This document shows, one piece after another, positions 38,738-51,800 of a stretch of 64,000 nucleotides of DNA. A program made the position numbers and the translations under genes. Numbering within the stretch: the stretch's first letter is position 1; the number at the start of each line of letters is the position of its first letter. Origin of the DNA: Arbacia lixula (lineage: Eukaryota; Echinodermata; Echinoidea; Arbacioida; Arbaciidae); NCBI GenBank assembly GCA_963669155.1, contig OZ022586.1:22267879-22331878 (forward strand), written 5' to 3'. The notes under the pieces are model-generated. The model was not told the DNA's origin and searched no databases. It saw nothing but the letters and a program-made list of their open reading frames with translations.

Positions 38738-41700
38738 TTATGTGTAGATGGGGTTTTCTACCATCTCTGTGCAGTCCTCGTCGTTGTCGTCGGTCACTTT
38801 CTTCTTTTTATCCGGCATGGCGTGCAAGGCATCCATGCTCGGCGGCGTAGACTCCTGCGTGCTAGGCTCCATTGCCTTCGAGGCGCCATTGCGCATCACG
38901 TGACTCTTCTTCCGTTTGTCAGGCATTGCGTATAAATCGCCCAAGTCGGCGCCTTCTGGTTCGGGCCTGTGTTTTGTCGACACAGCGTATAAGGCGCTCA
39001 GATCCTCTTTGTCTTTCGCGAGTTCCATGTTAACCTGCGGTTCCTTGTTGACCACTGCGTAATTGACGCAGTCCTCGTAAGGATGATGTGGGCTTGGTTC
39101 TCCTTTACCAAGTGTGCTATTCATGAGAATTTCATCGTAGTTATTCGCATCAAACTTGTCAGGAGGCTGATCGGGGAGAGGCCCTTTCCTTGCGGCTCTG
39201 CCATGTCTAGAGTAGATTGAATGCAAAAAAGATCGGGTCAAAAAGGACATTGACGGAGACTTATGAACAGAAAGAGTAAATAAGCACTGGAGGGTGAATG
39301 AGAAATAGAAAGAAAGAGGGGGAGGGGAGGGGTGTGAACAAGGGAAATAATTGAGAAATTCAAGATATAAGGTTTTTGTTCATTGTACTAATTGAACTAA
39401 TAATGCATGGCTGGATTTACTAATAACAATGTTACCACTTCTACTACATTATTTTTATTGTTAAAACGAAATCTTAGAAATATGAACATGTGAGCCATTT
39501 ACTGCGATAGCACTACTACAGTTTCTTTTTTTCACCATCACAATTGCTTCTACTAGTACTACCGCTACACACACGTATCTACGGATACCTCATCAAGTAC
39601 CTGCGTTTGTAAAGGAGTACGATGACGATGATGACCAAGAGGATGATCACGATCACAGCAACCCCTCCACCTGCACCAGCTGCCACGCCTAGTTTGAAAG
39701 AGTATTTTGTTGCAATCAATAGACTAAAAATTGCAATCATTGTTCAAATTCAACAACTGTCTGGCGCCAACAATGTCCATTCTTTGTGAATGACGTAACT
39801 AAGCAGACTCTATAATTAAGCGGTATGATTGATGAAACCTGGCCAATGCAGCAGTCCTTCTGAAGACAACATAGACCTACGAGTTACATGATTAAGACAA
39901 TGCTTGTTATAAGTGTGTTTTGGCGGTATTTTAGGTGTAATCCTACCTAGGTTGCTGGTGTTCCCTCCTGGCCTCGTGACAGTAGGAGTGATAGAAGACA
40001 GGGACGTATCATCTGGAGTTGTAGAGCCCGTCTCGTGTTCGTTTGATGTAAGGTCTGTAGCGATATAATTAATGATGATTATTAAACGATATTAAAAGTT
40101 CCAATACCCAATTCTTTATATATTTTACCTTTGTTACATCTAAAACCCACAAACCCTTGATATTAATAATGGGAAATATTGATACTTCATCAAACCAGCA
40201 GTCCCTCTGAAGAGAGTCGTAAATCTGCCAGGGTCCTGTCACTTAAACGTTTTGCGACTGATATCAATCGTAAATCTTTACATTAGTGTTATGAGTTTGG
40301 ACGTGCACTCGATTCAAATAAATCGCAACTCTTTATACGACAGGGCCCAGTGTGAAAAGCTTATCAACATGATAACGAGAATGTTGGTTATAAGTGTGTT
40401 TTGGCGGTATTTCAGGTGCTCTCTTACCTATGTTACTGGTGTTCCCTGCTTGCCTCGTAACAATAGGAGTGTTAGAAGACAGGGGCGTATCATCCGTAGT
40501 TGTAGATTCCACCACTATAGTGTTCGATGTAGGGACTGTAGGTATTTGATGATTATGAATAATAAATATCACCATCTGACACCCACTACTTTCCTTAGCG
40601 TAGAGCATATGAGGCATTTGAATTACTCTCGAAATAAAACCCATAGCATGTGTAACCAAAATACACATTTAAAGTTATTTAAAGAGAAATGTATTACATT
40701 GTAACCCTCAGCATGCCTCAGAAACATGATTTTACCATTTATACACACAAATCCCATAGTGCATCAGTTTGTCTGACACACACAGGGTTAATAGAAATGC
40801 CTGTCATATCGTAATCTTTATCTGTTTATCGCTGGCCACGAGAGGTGAGCTCTTGTTTTTGAAACATTTTATTGCAACATAGTTGGAGGGAAAAAACCTC
40901 GGCATCAAGAACAAATCCACATTGAATGTCATAGTTGACATGCTTAGAACACGATTCTAGTGAGGGTGATTTTCCGGCCTGTAATCATAATTTCCATAAT
41001 GCGTGTGGATGGCTTGTGTTCATTATGCTTCATCGTAAAGCATAATGACGTAATGACGTGTACGTCCATTATAAATACCTGAACTTGTATCAGCATCCTC
41101 AGTTGGCATGATAATGGTTTTAGGAGATGTGACTGGCTGACTCCGTTCAGGAACTGAACAAATTGTGAGATTTGATTAATGTTTACTTGCGGTATACTGT
41201 TAACAACAGACATTCCTGAAACCTTCACAGTCATTTAAAGATTTTCCGTCCCTTTTGCAAGCTTAAAATTTAACCCTGTACATGGAGTCTGGCAATCATG
41301 ATCTTCCGCTGCCCCGAGCCGACTGTAGTCTGCTCCTGCGACACCACAGTAGCATTCCTTTCCGTACTCCACTCCAGCATAGACGTAGTCAGCCATGGTG
41401 GAATCTCTGCAATGGGTGATGCATGTATCGATTGTCATGGTGCTATCCCCTTTCAGTGGATCGCCAGTTAGAACGTAATCGTCTCTGTTATCCTCGTAGC
41501 ATCCAAGGTAAGTCTCATCTGTAAAAAGTAAAAACAAAAATGGACAATATAACGGAGTTATTTACGCAGTGAATGGACACGATGGGGAATAAAAAGGCAT
41601 GACTAAGGTTATACAACTTTTATGAAAGTGCGCACCGACATCATTGATAATCATTGATTATCGATTGTCGTGGCGTAAAAAGTATCACTAAGGATGTCCA

Positions 41701-42958
41701 AAAAAAAAAAAAACTGTTTCGAGATCTACAAAATATTCCAAAAGATTTGGTGAGAGAAACAGAACATCTAAAAAGATATCCTTCCTACCGTAACAAGTTG
41801 CTGCTCCGATGACTGTTGTCGAACAAGCGCTGCTGGACACCAGCTGACACTCACGGATAGCTGTGTTACCTGTTAAAGATACGGAGTCATGGAAAAATAC
41901 GTATAGAAACAAACGGGTAGTGGGGAGAGAATGTACATAGAGGGGTAGCCACTACGAATTCCTTTTTTCCGTTAAATTAAATAAAACAACAGAACAAATA
42001 CCCACACATTAGTTCTACACGAACATATTATACCCATACCTACATATCATACACTCACGTATGCAACGTCATTAAAGATTGAGTTTAACCCTGTTGTCGA
42101 TCCCTGTTGATTACATCTGTCTTGAAGGATACGCACGATGTACTGTATATTCTACTTACCTTTCATGCACTCCAGACCTCAGGTACGTTGTGTAAGGTTA
42201 CTTCCAAAAGGGGATTCAGCCACTACCACCCCACTAAGATGAGTTTTTAGAACATTGTCATGGTAATGAAAGAAGAAATGACAGGCATGTCTTGAAGGGT
42301 ACAAATAATAACTTGAGTATTTGTATAGCAGGTAACAATTTCGGTTGGTGGATCAAATGGTAGCATCAATTTAACTACTGTGTAGGGAAAATTACATACG
42401 TATATTTGTTTGCACTGTAATTATGGAATCGGATTTTTTTTTTTCAGTGAGGTATTAAGATATTTGAATAGCTCCCATATTTTTAACAACAAAAATACAC
42501 ATTACGATCATATACATACTTTCCAGGCAGTGGAGAAGTGTAGTTGGTGGTTCCAGTTCACTCCCGAAAGGTGAGTTAGTAATGGCACTGTTAGTTCCAT
42601 GGGCTCCGATATGTTCACAGACAAGTCTAGCATCGTCAAAATCAAAGTTGTTCCCACACGTCGTGTGCCACGTGACATTATCTGTGGTGTACTCCACGGT
42701 GCCTTCATAGCGCGATGGGCCGTTGACAAGGCGGACGTCTGGGGCAAGAATAACAAGTATCATTAGATATCCAACATGAATTAACTAATCAAAATCATAG
42801 CTTCTGACACTGTATTTGCTGCAGTACCTATCAGTAAAATATTTAGCGTATGAGTGGAAGTAATTGTCTAAGAACTCACCTGCTACCTGGCCGCCAGATA
42901 GTAATGGAGTGAAGATAGCTACAAGCAAGACAGACCATGCTCGAAACTGGTCATCCAT
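38738..42958 (-). pseudogene. R3: receptor paralogue with truncated WSC exon
   Basis: Exons, 5' to 3': 42958-42880 signal peptide (MDDQFRAWSVLLVAIFTPLL); 42738-42520 and 41869-41789 SRCR; 41518 to about 41274, first part of the WSC exon; 41153-41079, 40535-40428 and 40054-39947 stalk; 39688-39601 TM; 39206-38738 tail with NNYDEI, VNYAVV, ALYAVSTK, GDLYAMPDK, DALHAMPDK (this tyrosine is His) and NPIYT. The WSC exon keeps its acceptor but has lost its last third, its eighth cysteine and its donor. Read-through reaches a stop after 18 foreign codons or so. Skipping the exon joins two phase-1 borders and leaves an intact 408-residue SRCR-stalk-TM-tail frame. It is therefore either a pseudogene, a source of a short secreted form, or a WSC-less receptor. 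Confidence 0.7.
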
Positions 42959-43030
42959 TCTAAACTGAAAAATTGTGCCAATATTAATCTAGTTCTATCA
43001 TATGCTAAATAAGCTATCAGTCAGCGAGGC

Positions 43031-43090
43031 ACTTTAATGATTGTCGTGTGTTCTTCCTACGAAGCGACGTAAGACGTGTAAAGATAGATT
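43031..43090 (-). promoter_or_regulatory. Conserved upstream block of R3
   Basis: Same block as at 19264, with TTACGTCG kept, 73 bp before the R3 start codon. Confidence 0.5.
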
Positions 43091-44444
43091 ACTCAGTTGA
43101 TAATCAATCAATCAGTCGATTATTGGAGGTTATTCAAATCCATTGAGTACAATCTGGTATCAAGATAGATCTCGTTATAGTTCCGTCTGCGTACTACACC
43201 TTCACGTAGATCGGATGAAACAGCAGTGTCCTTCATGCGACTATTCCGAGCTGAAACTTGATTTAGCTATCATGGTTGTTGATTTTCTTGCTAATTTAAT
43301 GACCGGTCTGTCCTATGTAGGAATTGATAATCTTGCGTAATAAAACAGTCCAATGCTGGGAAAAGTGTGACCAGTCGCGTCAGGTACCCACTTGGGTACA
43401 AAGTGAGACACGGAGTGTACGAGTTGCATTCCACTCTATGGCTTTACATGCAGCATCCCAGTGATTGGAATAGTACGTCTACTTCCTTCTATTCTATAAG
43501 TCTGGTGTAAAAATGACTGTATACGTCATTGCTAACTGCAAACAACAATCATAACGCACGTTCGATATCACACACATCTATCATTCTTACCAAACAAAGC
43601 GACAAAGCAACAATGGTGCGAAAGAAAACCACAACAGACGAAATGTAGAACGAAGAACGAAATGCTGAATTTACGGTTGAGAAGGTATTAGGAATTCTGT
43701 GTAAATAATGGCACTAAAAGAAAAACAGTCAAAAAAAGGAGAGAGGAGGGGGGGGGGGGAGCAAATACATTTTAATCGACACCTTTCTTTTACTCTAATC
43801 GGTCATTATATCCATTGAATTGCTATAAAAAAATCACCCTGTAGATTGCGGAGACTGGAAGGATAAAAATGGAATCAAGAAGTAAAGGGCAATTCTCAAC
43901 TCGCAATAAGTGCTACTGCTTTAATTTATATTGGTTTTTCTGAAATCAACATTGAAATCCTAAATCATGTTTCATGATTTCATTGGGCGACATAAGGACA
44001 TGACCCTGATTTGCTACCCGTTGCTCGACGAAAATATTTTAAAGGGGTCATTACTACGGAGGTAAACACGACTAAACTGTTTAATATTTCATTTATTTGT
44101 ACATCAGATATTTCCACTACATATTTCAATGTTTTATCTTTGGTTTTCTACTCTGTAAGCTACTCCTGTTTAATCAAGCTTCTTTATACAGAGATCTGTG
44201 TGAGTGCATAGCGTGTATTCTGTTCGAGTCTGAATGGATCATGCTATGCAGCTATAGCTTCTTGCCATTTTGTCATGTGTATACAGACGCTTCTTCCAGC
44301 CTGTTTGGATGTTTCTCTCTGCCTCTGTCTCTCTTTGATACACGTCATCATAAATAAATATACACATATACACATTTGTCATACATATAACAATGCATAT
44401 ACACATATGCAGGCACATAGACACACTATTTACTCAGAAAGTTC
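43091..44444. other. Spacer upstream of R3
   Basis: No supported gene. It is repeated almost exactly at 56278-57630, so short frames shared by both copies are no evidence of coding. It includes a G run near 43749 and a CA/TA-rich patch near 44350-44410. Confidence 0.6.
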
Positions 44445-44450
44445 TTTATT
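44445..44450 (-). terminator. Distal polyadenylation signal below the orphan tail exon
   Basis: AATAAAG on the minus strand in the sequence homologous to 6142, 21015 and 37318; repeated at 57631-57636. A closer AATAAA lies near 44968. Confidence 0.4.
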
Positions 44451-45407
44451 CCCTTTTCTCTTCATTTTCGGAGTCCTTTACCAAATGAGTCAAAAAAATC
44501 TAAAGTTAAGGCTTTCCAACCGTAATGTTGCTTGAAATATATACTTATCATGCTGTTTTGTGTCATTATGATCATAAAATTGTGATCGTCTATAAATGTA
44601 TGAAGCAACACTAAACAGCGGTAGAACAGCAATTACTGTTTCTGGCTTATACGAAAATCATTTCAACAAACTGGCATTGTAGACATTTAGTGTTAAAAAG
44701 GTAACTTACTTTAAACCATATTGTATTATACACAACACACTAGAAGTGCAACAATCAATGTATACCCTGGTCCTGCAGGTAATACATTAGCAAAATGACA
44801 GATATATCTTTCCATTTTGTCGATGTGCACCCAGTAAAATAATATGTAAGGCAAAAACGTGACATTAGTAGCATGGTCATCTAGTGCAGGATTTCAAACA
44901 TATTTCTAAATAACTGAACTAATCAAATGAAGTAAATGGATGCCAAAGACAGCTCAAAAATATTACTTCCTTTATTTACAAAATGAGCAATCCATCTTTA
45001 TTACAAGGATGAAGGCCATATGATAAAAACATGGTAGATGAACATTCATCCAGAAAACCTCTTAAGATATTTTTCTGAACAGGGCGATCGTATTATAGAA
45101 AAGTGTTACTCATAGATAAAACATTTGAGAGAAGAGAAGGGAGATGACAGCGCAAATAATCTGCTTCGAAGGCACCGAAGTGCTATAAATCAAAAGACAC
45201 ATACTGTACGTGAAAACAAAGCTATGGAAAGGGTGCTTTATAAAGTACGTGTTAGCATATCCGTTAATTTATTTGCGTATGACTCTGTTTCAATTTACGC
45301 ATGCTCTTCAGATCCTCCAAGAAAATATCCTCATATGTAGCTAGTTTTTTTTTTACCATCTCTCTATCTCCCTCGTTGCTGCGTCGGTCACTTTCTCCTT
45401 TTATCCG

Positions 45408-45781
45408 TCATGGCGTACAAGGCGTAGACTCCTGCGTGCTAGGCTCCATTGCCTTCGAAACGCCATTCCGCATCACGTGACTCTTCTTCCGTTTGCCATG
45501 CATTGCGTATAAATCGCACAGGTCGGCGCCTTCTGGTTCGGGCCTGTGTTTTGTTGACATAGCGTATAAGGCGCTCAGATCCTCTTTATCTTTAGCGAAT
45601 CCCATGTTGAGTTGAGGTTCCTTGTTGACCACTGCGTAGTCGACGCAGTACTCGAGGATGATGGGGGCTTGGGTTTCGTCCATCAAGTGTGCTTTCCATG
45701 CGAATTTCATCGTAGTTATTCGCATTAAACTTATCAGGAGGCTGATTGGGAAGAGGCCCTTCCCTCGCGGCTCTGCCATGT
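45408..45781 (-). pseudogene. Orphan tail exon T1 of the receptor family
   Basis: From an AG acceptor at 45781 the minus strand reads HGRAAREGPLPNQPPDK and continues as the family tail: VDYAVVNKEPQ, ALYAMSTKH, DLYAMHGKRKK. A 2-nt deletion near 45655 shifts frame between the first part and VDYAVV. A 16-nt deletion near 45422 then removes the path to the last LYAMPDK and NPIYT motifs, giving the end STPCTP. No TM, stalk, WSC or SRCR exon lies upstream; DNA above 45890 is unrelated. It is a leftover 3' end of a deleted member. Confidence 0.8.
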
Positions 45782-45889
45782 CTACAGTGGATTGAATGCA
45801 ATAGAGATCGGGTCAAAAATGACATTGGCTTACAGAGAGTGAAAATAAACAAATGAGGGAGAATAAGAGATAGAGAGAAAGTTTATCAA

Positions 45890-47248
45890 ATAAGACTCTT
45901 CTTCAGTTTTGTTTCACATAAGCGCCCCGCCCACTCATCGCCATGGTATCTGCAGAAGGCCTCAAACGGCACAACGCCAAATGGTGTCAAGTTACACATA
46001 AACTGTGACATTGGCCTCTTGAGATTGGAACAATTAACGAACCAGTTTACGCCCCCCCCCCCCCCCACACACACAAAATACACACCATGCCACGAATGGG
46101 TTCGTTACCATGGATATCACATGCATGATCGTGATGATCGTTGACTCACAGCTGCAGAGTACTCCTTGCGGCCAAGGTGGGGACAGAAGGAAAACGCCCT
46201 CACGCGTCTCCCTTGGTACAGCTCTGTGGTGTGACAGGTTTGTGTACACATGCAGGACTTGACACTGACATTACTGCGGGAGTGTGCTACAAGCTACGTT
46301 AGCATCATACCTTGGCGTCATTAAGCTAATTAACTAATCTACTAACTAACTAACTAATAAACTTTAAGTTTAAGGAGATAGCCAGACCCCAAAATCAAGG
46401 TAAGTTCTAAACCACCTGTCTGTATTAATACCTGTTCCCTCTCCCCTGGCCCATATTCTTGTTCATATCACGTCTCTTCTTCTCACTCCCCCCTTCCTGT
46501 TTTTTCCTCTCTTGCTCTCCTCTCCCTCTTCCTTTATCCACCCTTTCCTCTCCTCTCTCCCCTCCCGTTCATTTAAGAGTTATTATCCCTCTCATTCTCA
46601 TTCTCTTCCATCTCCCTTATGTTCCTTTCCTTATCCAACCCATTTCTCTCAACCATCCCACGTCCTCCCCTAACCCCTCACCTCCACCTCCTTCTACCAC
46701 AACCCCCCCCCCCCCCCACCACCACCTCGGCCGGCCCACCCCTCAACGTCCCGCCACCTGGCTCCTCGTACATTACGTGCTGTCATCGAGGTCTAGTGGA
46801 ATGCCCTAATTTCGATAATTGTCGAGTCACATTCAAGGGGATTTAGTTGAAAGTGCCGGGGACATACGCAGTTAACGGCTGAATAGAAGATGAGCCACCG
46901 TCCCCAAGATAGAATAATATCACAATTTCCCATGGTTTGAACCTGTGAGTGCCAGGTCAAACGCTTTATTATGAGATCCATTTGTTGAAGTTATGCCATA
47001 ATGTATCAATAACTCTTAAAAGGTTAAACTTTCGCTAACTAGATACAATAGCTTTTCCATACGTCTGACGAATTGACTTATTTCGTAAACTCAGATACAG
47101 AGCTCATAGGGTCAAGATTTATGGTTTATTGTAAGGTTTAGAATTAGGGTTGGTCTACAATGATCGATCGCATGTTTAGGCCTGCTGCTTTTAATTCCGA
47201 TTATTGGTACTTCATTATATATATTCATTTGTAAAAGTTGTGTCTTAA
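45890..47248. other. Non-coding segment upstream of T1, with pyrimidine tract
   Basis: It matches 59085-60394 with many small gaps. It holds a C-rich run near 46050, a CT-rich tract at 46440-46760 and no supported exon. An open frame starting MDTTCMIVMIVD in the right copy is not kept in this one. Confidence 0.5.
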
Positions 47249-47590
47249 AGGGGAAGTTCACCCTGAAATTATTTTGGTTTCAATAAAAAGAGATTAATGA
47301 AAGAAACGTATGAGTGAAGGTTTGACGAAAATCGGTCAAAGGAAAAGAAAGTTATTTGATTTTAAAGTTTTGATTTTGTGACGTCACGTGCGAGGTGCTC
47401 TCCCATATGTTGTGTACATTTTTTTTTCGAAAATGTGCATTTTCTCACAAAGATATGCATCCTTTTACTTGTGCGTTTGATATATTATCAGAAATACGTT
47501 TTACACACATACCTATACGAAAAAAAAAATCATTCCGTTGTCAAAAACAGAAAAAAAGCAACTTATCGACTAATTTATAGACAAAGGTTG
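47249..47590. mobile_element. Possible MITE or repeat end at the duplication edge
   Basis: Directly at the point where the two segmental copies diverge, the sequence reads TTAAAGGGGAAGTTCACCC followed by an A-rich stretch. This resembles the end of a dispersed repeat from memory. No matching inverted end was found, and R2-type 3' flank resumes near 47590. Confidence 0.3.
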
Positions 47591-48836
47591 TTAACAATAT
47601 TCATTGATGTATTATCTGGGATACGGCGATTTATATATCAACAAGACATGCTATAATCATGACAATTACTCTTAAACATCCCAACCATTGCTTAAAATAA
47701 GCTAAAAGCAATTGCTTTCCTAATATGAACAAGTAAATCGCGTATACACATAGCTCACTTGTTTCATGACAGCAAAGTTGACGAAAGCGATTTCTGTAAC
47801 TTACAGATGCGCGTGTTTTTGTCAATAATGGTAAAAATACAAGCAGATACCCAAAAGGTCACGAATATATTTTTAAATCCAGATCATTATCAAGATCATA
47901 AAATGGTTATAGTCTGTAACTTAATGAAGCAGCACTGAGAAATAGAAATACAGCTGTTACTCTTTGTGGCTTAAGATAAATGTGATTACCTAGAAAACAG
48001 CACACAACAAACTAGCATGGTAGATTATTACTGTAGAAAAGAGTAAATTACGCTAAACCATATGTATTAATGCAACAATCAATGTACAAACTGGTCCTGC
48101 CAGAAATGTACACTAGCGAAATGATAGAGAAACCTTTGTATTTTGTCGTTATCTGTGACAAGAACTTACATTGAAGCGATATAAAAAACAGTAGAGCCAA
48201 TACATGTATACTTATAAAAGGTAAACATAAATTCAATACTCAGCTATGTACTTTATCACTGGTCACACTATTCAATATCTACGAGTCTAAGAAAACCAGC
48301 AGCATGTCTACATTATGCTGAAAATTTACAAATTTGTTTCCAGTTGCAGTAGCATGACCATGTGAAATAAGAGTGTAGGCTTTCGAACATAATTTATAAA
48401 AACATTGAGGAATCACACTGAGCAATAGAAATCGCATGCTCGATTCTGTAAATTGATGCAAAAGACAGCTCAAAAATACTCTTTCCCTTATTTGCAAGAT
48501 GAGCAAGCCATCTAAGGTGAAAGCCATACAAAACATGGAACATGAATATTCCTCCACAAAACTGTGTTTAGATTTTTTTTTGTACAGGGCAGTTGTGTTA
48601 TAGAAAAGTGGTAAAACGTTTGAGAGAAAAGAAGAAAAATAAAAGCGCAAATCATCTGCTTCGAAGGCACCAGTACTATTAATCAAAAGGCACAAACATA
48701 ATAACAAAACTATGAGAAGGGTGATTAAAGTACGTGTTAACATATCCGTCAATTTACTTGCGTATGACTCTGTTTCAATTTACGCATGCTCTTTAGATCC
48801 TCAAAGAAAATATCCTCACACCTAACTTCAACATTT

Positions 48837-51800
48837 TTATGTGTAGATGGGGTTTTCTACCATCTCTGTGCAGTCCTCGTCGTTGTCGTCGGTCACTTCC
48901 TTCTTTTTATCCGGCATGGCGTACAAGGCATCCATGCCCGGCGGCGTAGACTCCTGCGTGCTAGGCTCCATTGCCTTCGAGGCGCCATTGCGCATCACGT
49001 GACTCTTCTTCCGTTTGTCAGGCATTGCGTATAAATCTCCCAAGTTGGCGCCTTCTGGTTCGGGCCTGTGTTTTGTCGACACAGCGTATAAGGCGCTCAG
49101 ATCCTCTTGGTCTTTCGCGAGTCCCATGTTCAGCTGCGGCTCTTTATTGACCACTGCGTAATTGATGGAATCCTCGTAATGTTGAGGGGGGCTTGGTATT
49201 CCTTTGCCAAGACTGCTTTCAATAAGAATTTCATCGTAGTTATTCGCATCGAAGTTGTCAAGAGGCAGATCGGGGAGAGGCGCTTTTCTTGCGGCTCTGC
49301 CATGTCTACAGTTGATTTGGTATAATAGAGACCGGGTCAAAAAAGACATTGACAGATAATTATGTACAGAGAGGGTAAATAAACAAAGGAAGGAGAATGA
49401 GAGATAGAGAGAAAGGGGGGGGGGGCGAACAATGTAAATTATTGAGCGATGAAAATATATGGTTTTATTGTTTGTACTTGAACTTGAAATGATGCATGAC
49501 TGGAATTAATAATGGTTATCATATCACTTCTACTATGATACTTGTAATGTTAAAACGTAATTCTACAAGTACACAAATGTGAACCATTTACTGAGATAGC
49601 ACTGCTACTTCTTTTTTCACCATTACAATTTATTCTACTACTTCTACCACTTCGTACATGTATTTACAAATAACTCATCAAATACCTGCGTTTGTAAAGG
49701 ACTACGACGACGATGATGACCACGAGGACGATCATGATCACGGCAACCCCTCCACCTGCACCAGCTGCCATGCCTAGTTTAGAAAAATATAACATTAGAT
49801 TCTATTAATAGACTAAAAGTTGCAATTAGTTATTCAAGTTCAACAACTGTCTGGCGCCAACAATGTCCATTATCTGTGAATGACGTAACTAAGCAAACTC
49901 TATATTAAATACGACATGATTGGTGATACCTGACAAGTGCGGCAGTCCTTTTGAAGACAATATAGACCTATAGGTTACATGATTGAGGCAATGCTTGTTA
50001 TAAGTGTGTTTTGGCGGTATTTCAGGTGTAATCCTACCTAGGTTGCTGGTGTTCCCCACTGTCCTCGTGACAGTAGGAGTGGTAGAAGATAGGGGCGTAT
50101 CATCTGGAGTAGCTGAGCCCGTCTCGTGTTTGTTTGATGTAAGGTCTGTAGCGTAATTATAAGGAATAATGATTTGTAAAATATCACAAGTTCCAATACC
50201 CCATTCTTAGACATAGACCGTTGTTACATCTAAAACCCACAGATCATTGATATTAACAAGGGGAAATATTGATATCTCATCAAACCACTAGTCCGTCTGC
50301 AGAGAGTCGTAAATGGGCCAAGGTTCTGTCACTTAAACGTTTTGCGACTGATATCAATCGTAAATCTGCATATTAGAGCTTTGAGATTGGACGTGCATTC
50401 CATTCAAATAAATCGCAACTCTTTATACGACAGGGCACAGTCTGTGTGAAAAGTTTCTGCTCCTTATTAACATGATTAAGAGAATGTTGGTTATAAGTGT
50501 GTTTGCAGTATTTCAAGTGTTATCTTACCTAGGTTACTGGCGCTCCCCACTGGCCTCGTGACAGCAGGAGTGTTAGAAGACACGGTCGTTTCATCGGAAG
50601 TTGTAGATCCCACCACTATAGTGTTCGATGTAGGGACTGTAGGTATTTGATGATTATGAATAATAAATATCACCATCTGACACCCACTACTTTCCTTAGC
50701 GTAGAGCATATGAGGCATTTGAATTACTCTCGAAATAAAACCCATAGCATGTGTAACCAAAATACACATTTAAAGTTATTTAAAGAGAAATGTATTACAT
50801 TGTAACCCTCAGCATGCCTCAGAAACATGATTTTACCATTTATACACACAAATCTCATAGTGCATCAGTTTGTCTGACACACACAGGGTTAATAGAAATG
50901 CCTGTCATATCGTAATCTTTATCTGTTTATCGCTGGCCACGAGAGGTGAGCTCTTGTTTTTGAAACATTTTATTGCAACATAGTTGGAGGGAAAAAACCT
51001 CGGCATCAAGAACAAATCCACATTGAATGTCATAGTTGACATGCTTAGAACACGATTCTAGTGAGGGTGATTTTCCGGCCTGTAATCATAATTTCCATAA
51101 TGCGTGTGGATGGCTTGTGTTCATTATGCTTCATCGTAAAGCATAATGACGTAATGACGTGTACGTCCATTATAAATACCTGAACTTGTATCAGCATCCT
51201 CAGTTGGCATGATAATGGTTTTAGGAGATGTGACTGGCTGACTCCGTTCAGGAACTGAACAAATTGTGAGATTTGATTAATGTTTACTTGCGGTATACTG
51301 TTAACAACAGACATTCCTGAAACCTTCACAGTCATTTAAAGATTTTCCGTCCCTTTTGCAAGCTTAAAATTTAAAATCGTCTATCACGATCGTAAATTGA
51401 AGAAAGTGTGATTCAAGACCATTTCTAAGAATATAGCATGTTAAGGCTTTCTGTATATGTAAACAAAATTAGCCGTTAAATTTCAAACCAACTTTTTTCG
51501 TACTACGAAAAAAATATTAGTCTTTGTTACAGTATCTATGTGGTTATTATGGATGTGTGAAATCCTTATTCTATGAGTAATTACAAAACTTTGGAGATGA
51601 TTCATTCTGTAGAACAATTTTTTTCATAATGCGTTTTATAATTTAATAAACAGATTAATCAATAAAGCAGATATTTCAAAGAGCCTAAGGTAAAGACTAT
51701 TAATCAGACGTTGTTTTCGTGCATTATTTGAATTTTACACAACGTATCAGTTTCAAATTATGAATATACAGCTTGCTTACACTTCTCTATATGTTTCTCC

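Larger units (their letters stand above)
40508..47248. repeat. Segmental duplication, left copy (partner 50608-60394)
   Basis: From the middle of the R3 stalk exon through R3's 5' half, its upstream block, an orphan tail exon and flanking DNA, this block recurs at 50608-60394. The right copy is longer by the 2.4-kb transposon at 53764 and by 660 bp around the WSC exon missing here. Up to about 45575 the copies are nearly identical; beyond that they are visibly more diverged. Confidence 0.9.

Noticed and set aside
41235-41537. R3 WSC frame with a novel C-terminus as a genuine variant exon
   Set aside because: The new C-terminus is intron and MITE sequence exposed by a deletion, not a selected exon, though a read-through product cannot be excluded.
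43143-43340. Identical small frames at 43143-43340/56330-56527, 44011-44211/57197-57397 and 44275-44535/57461-57721
   Set aside because: Their identity follows from the recent segmental duplication and is not evidence of coding constraint.
46459-46846. Pro/Ser-rich frames, also at 59581-60103 and 1838-2483
   Set aside because: Compositional artefacts of pyrimidine-rich tracts.
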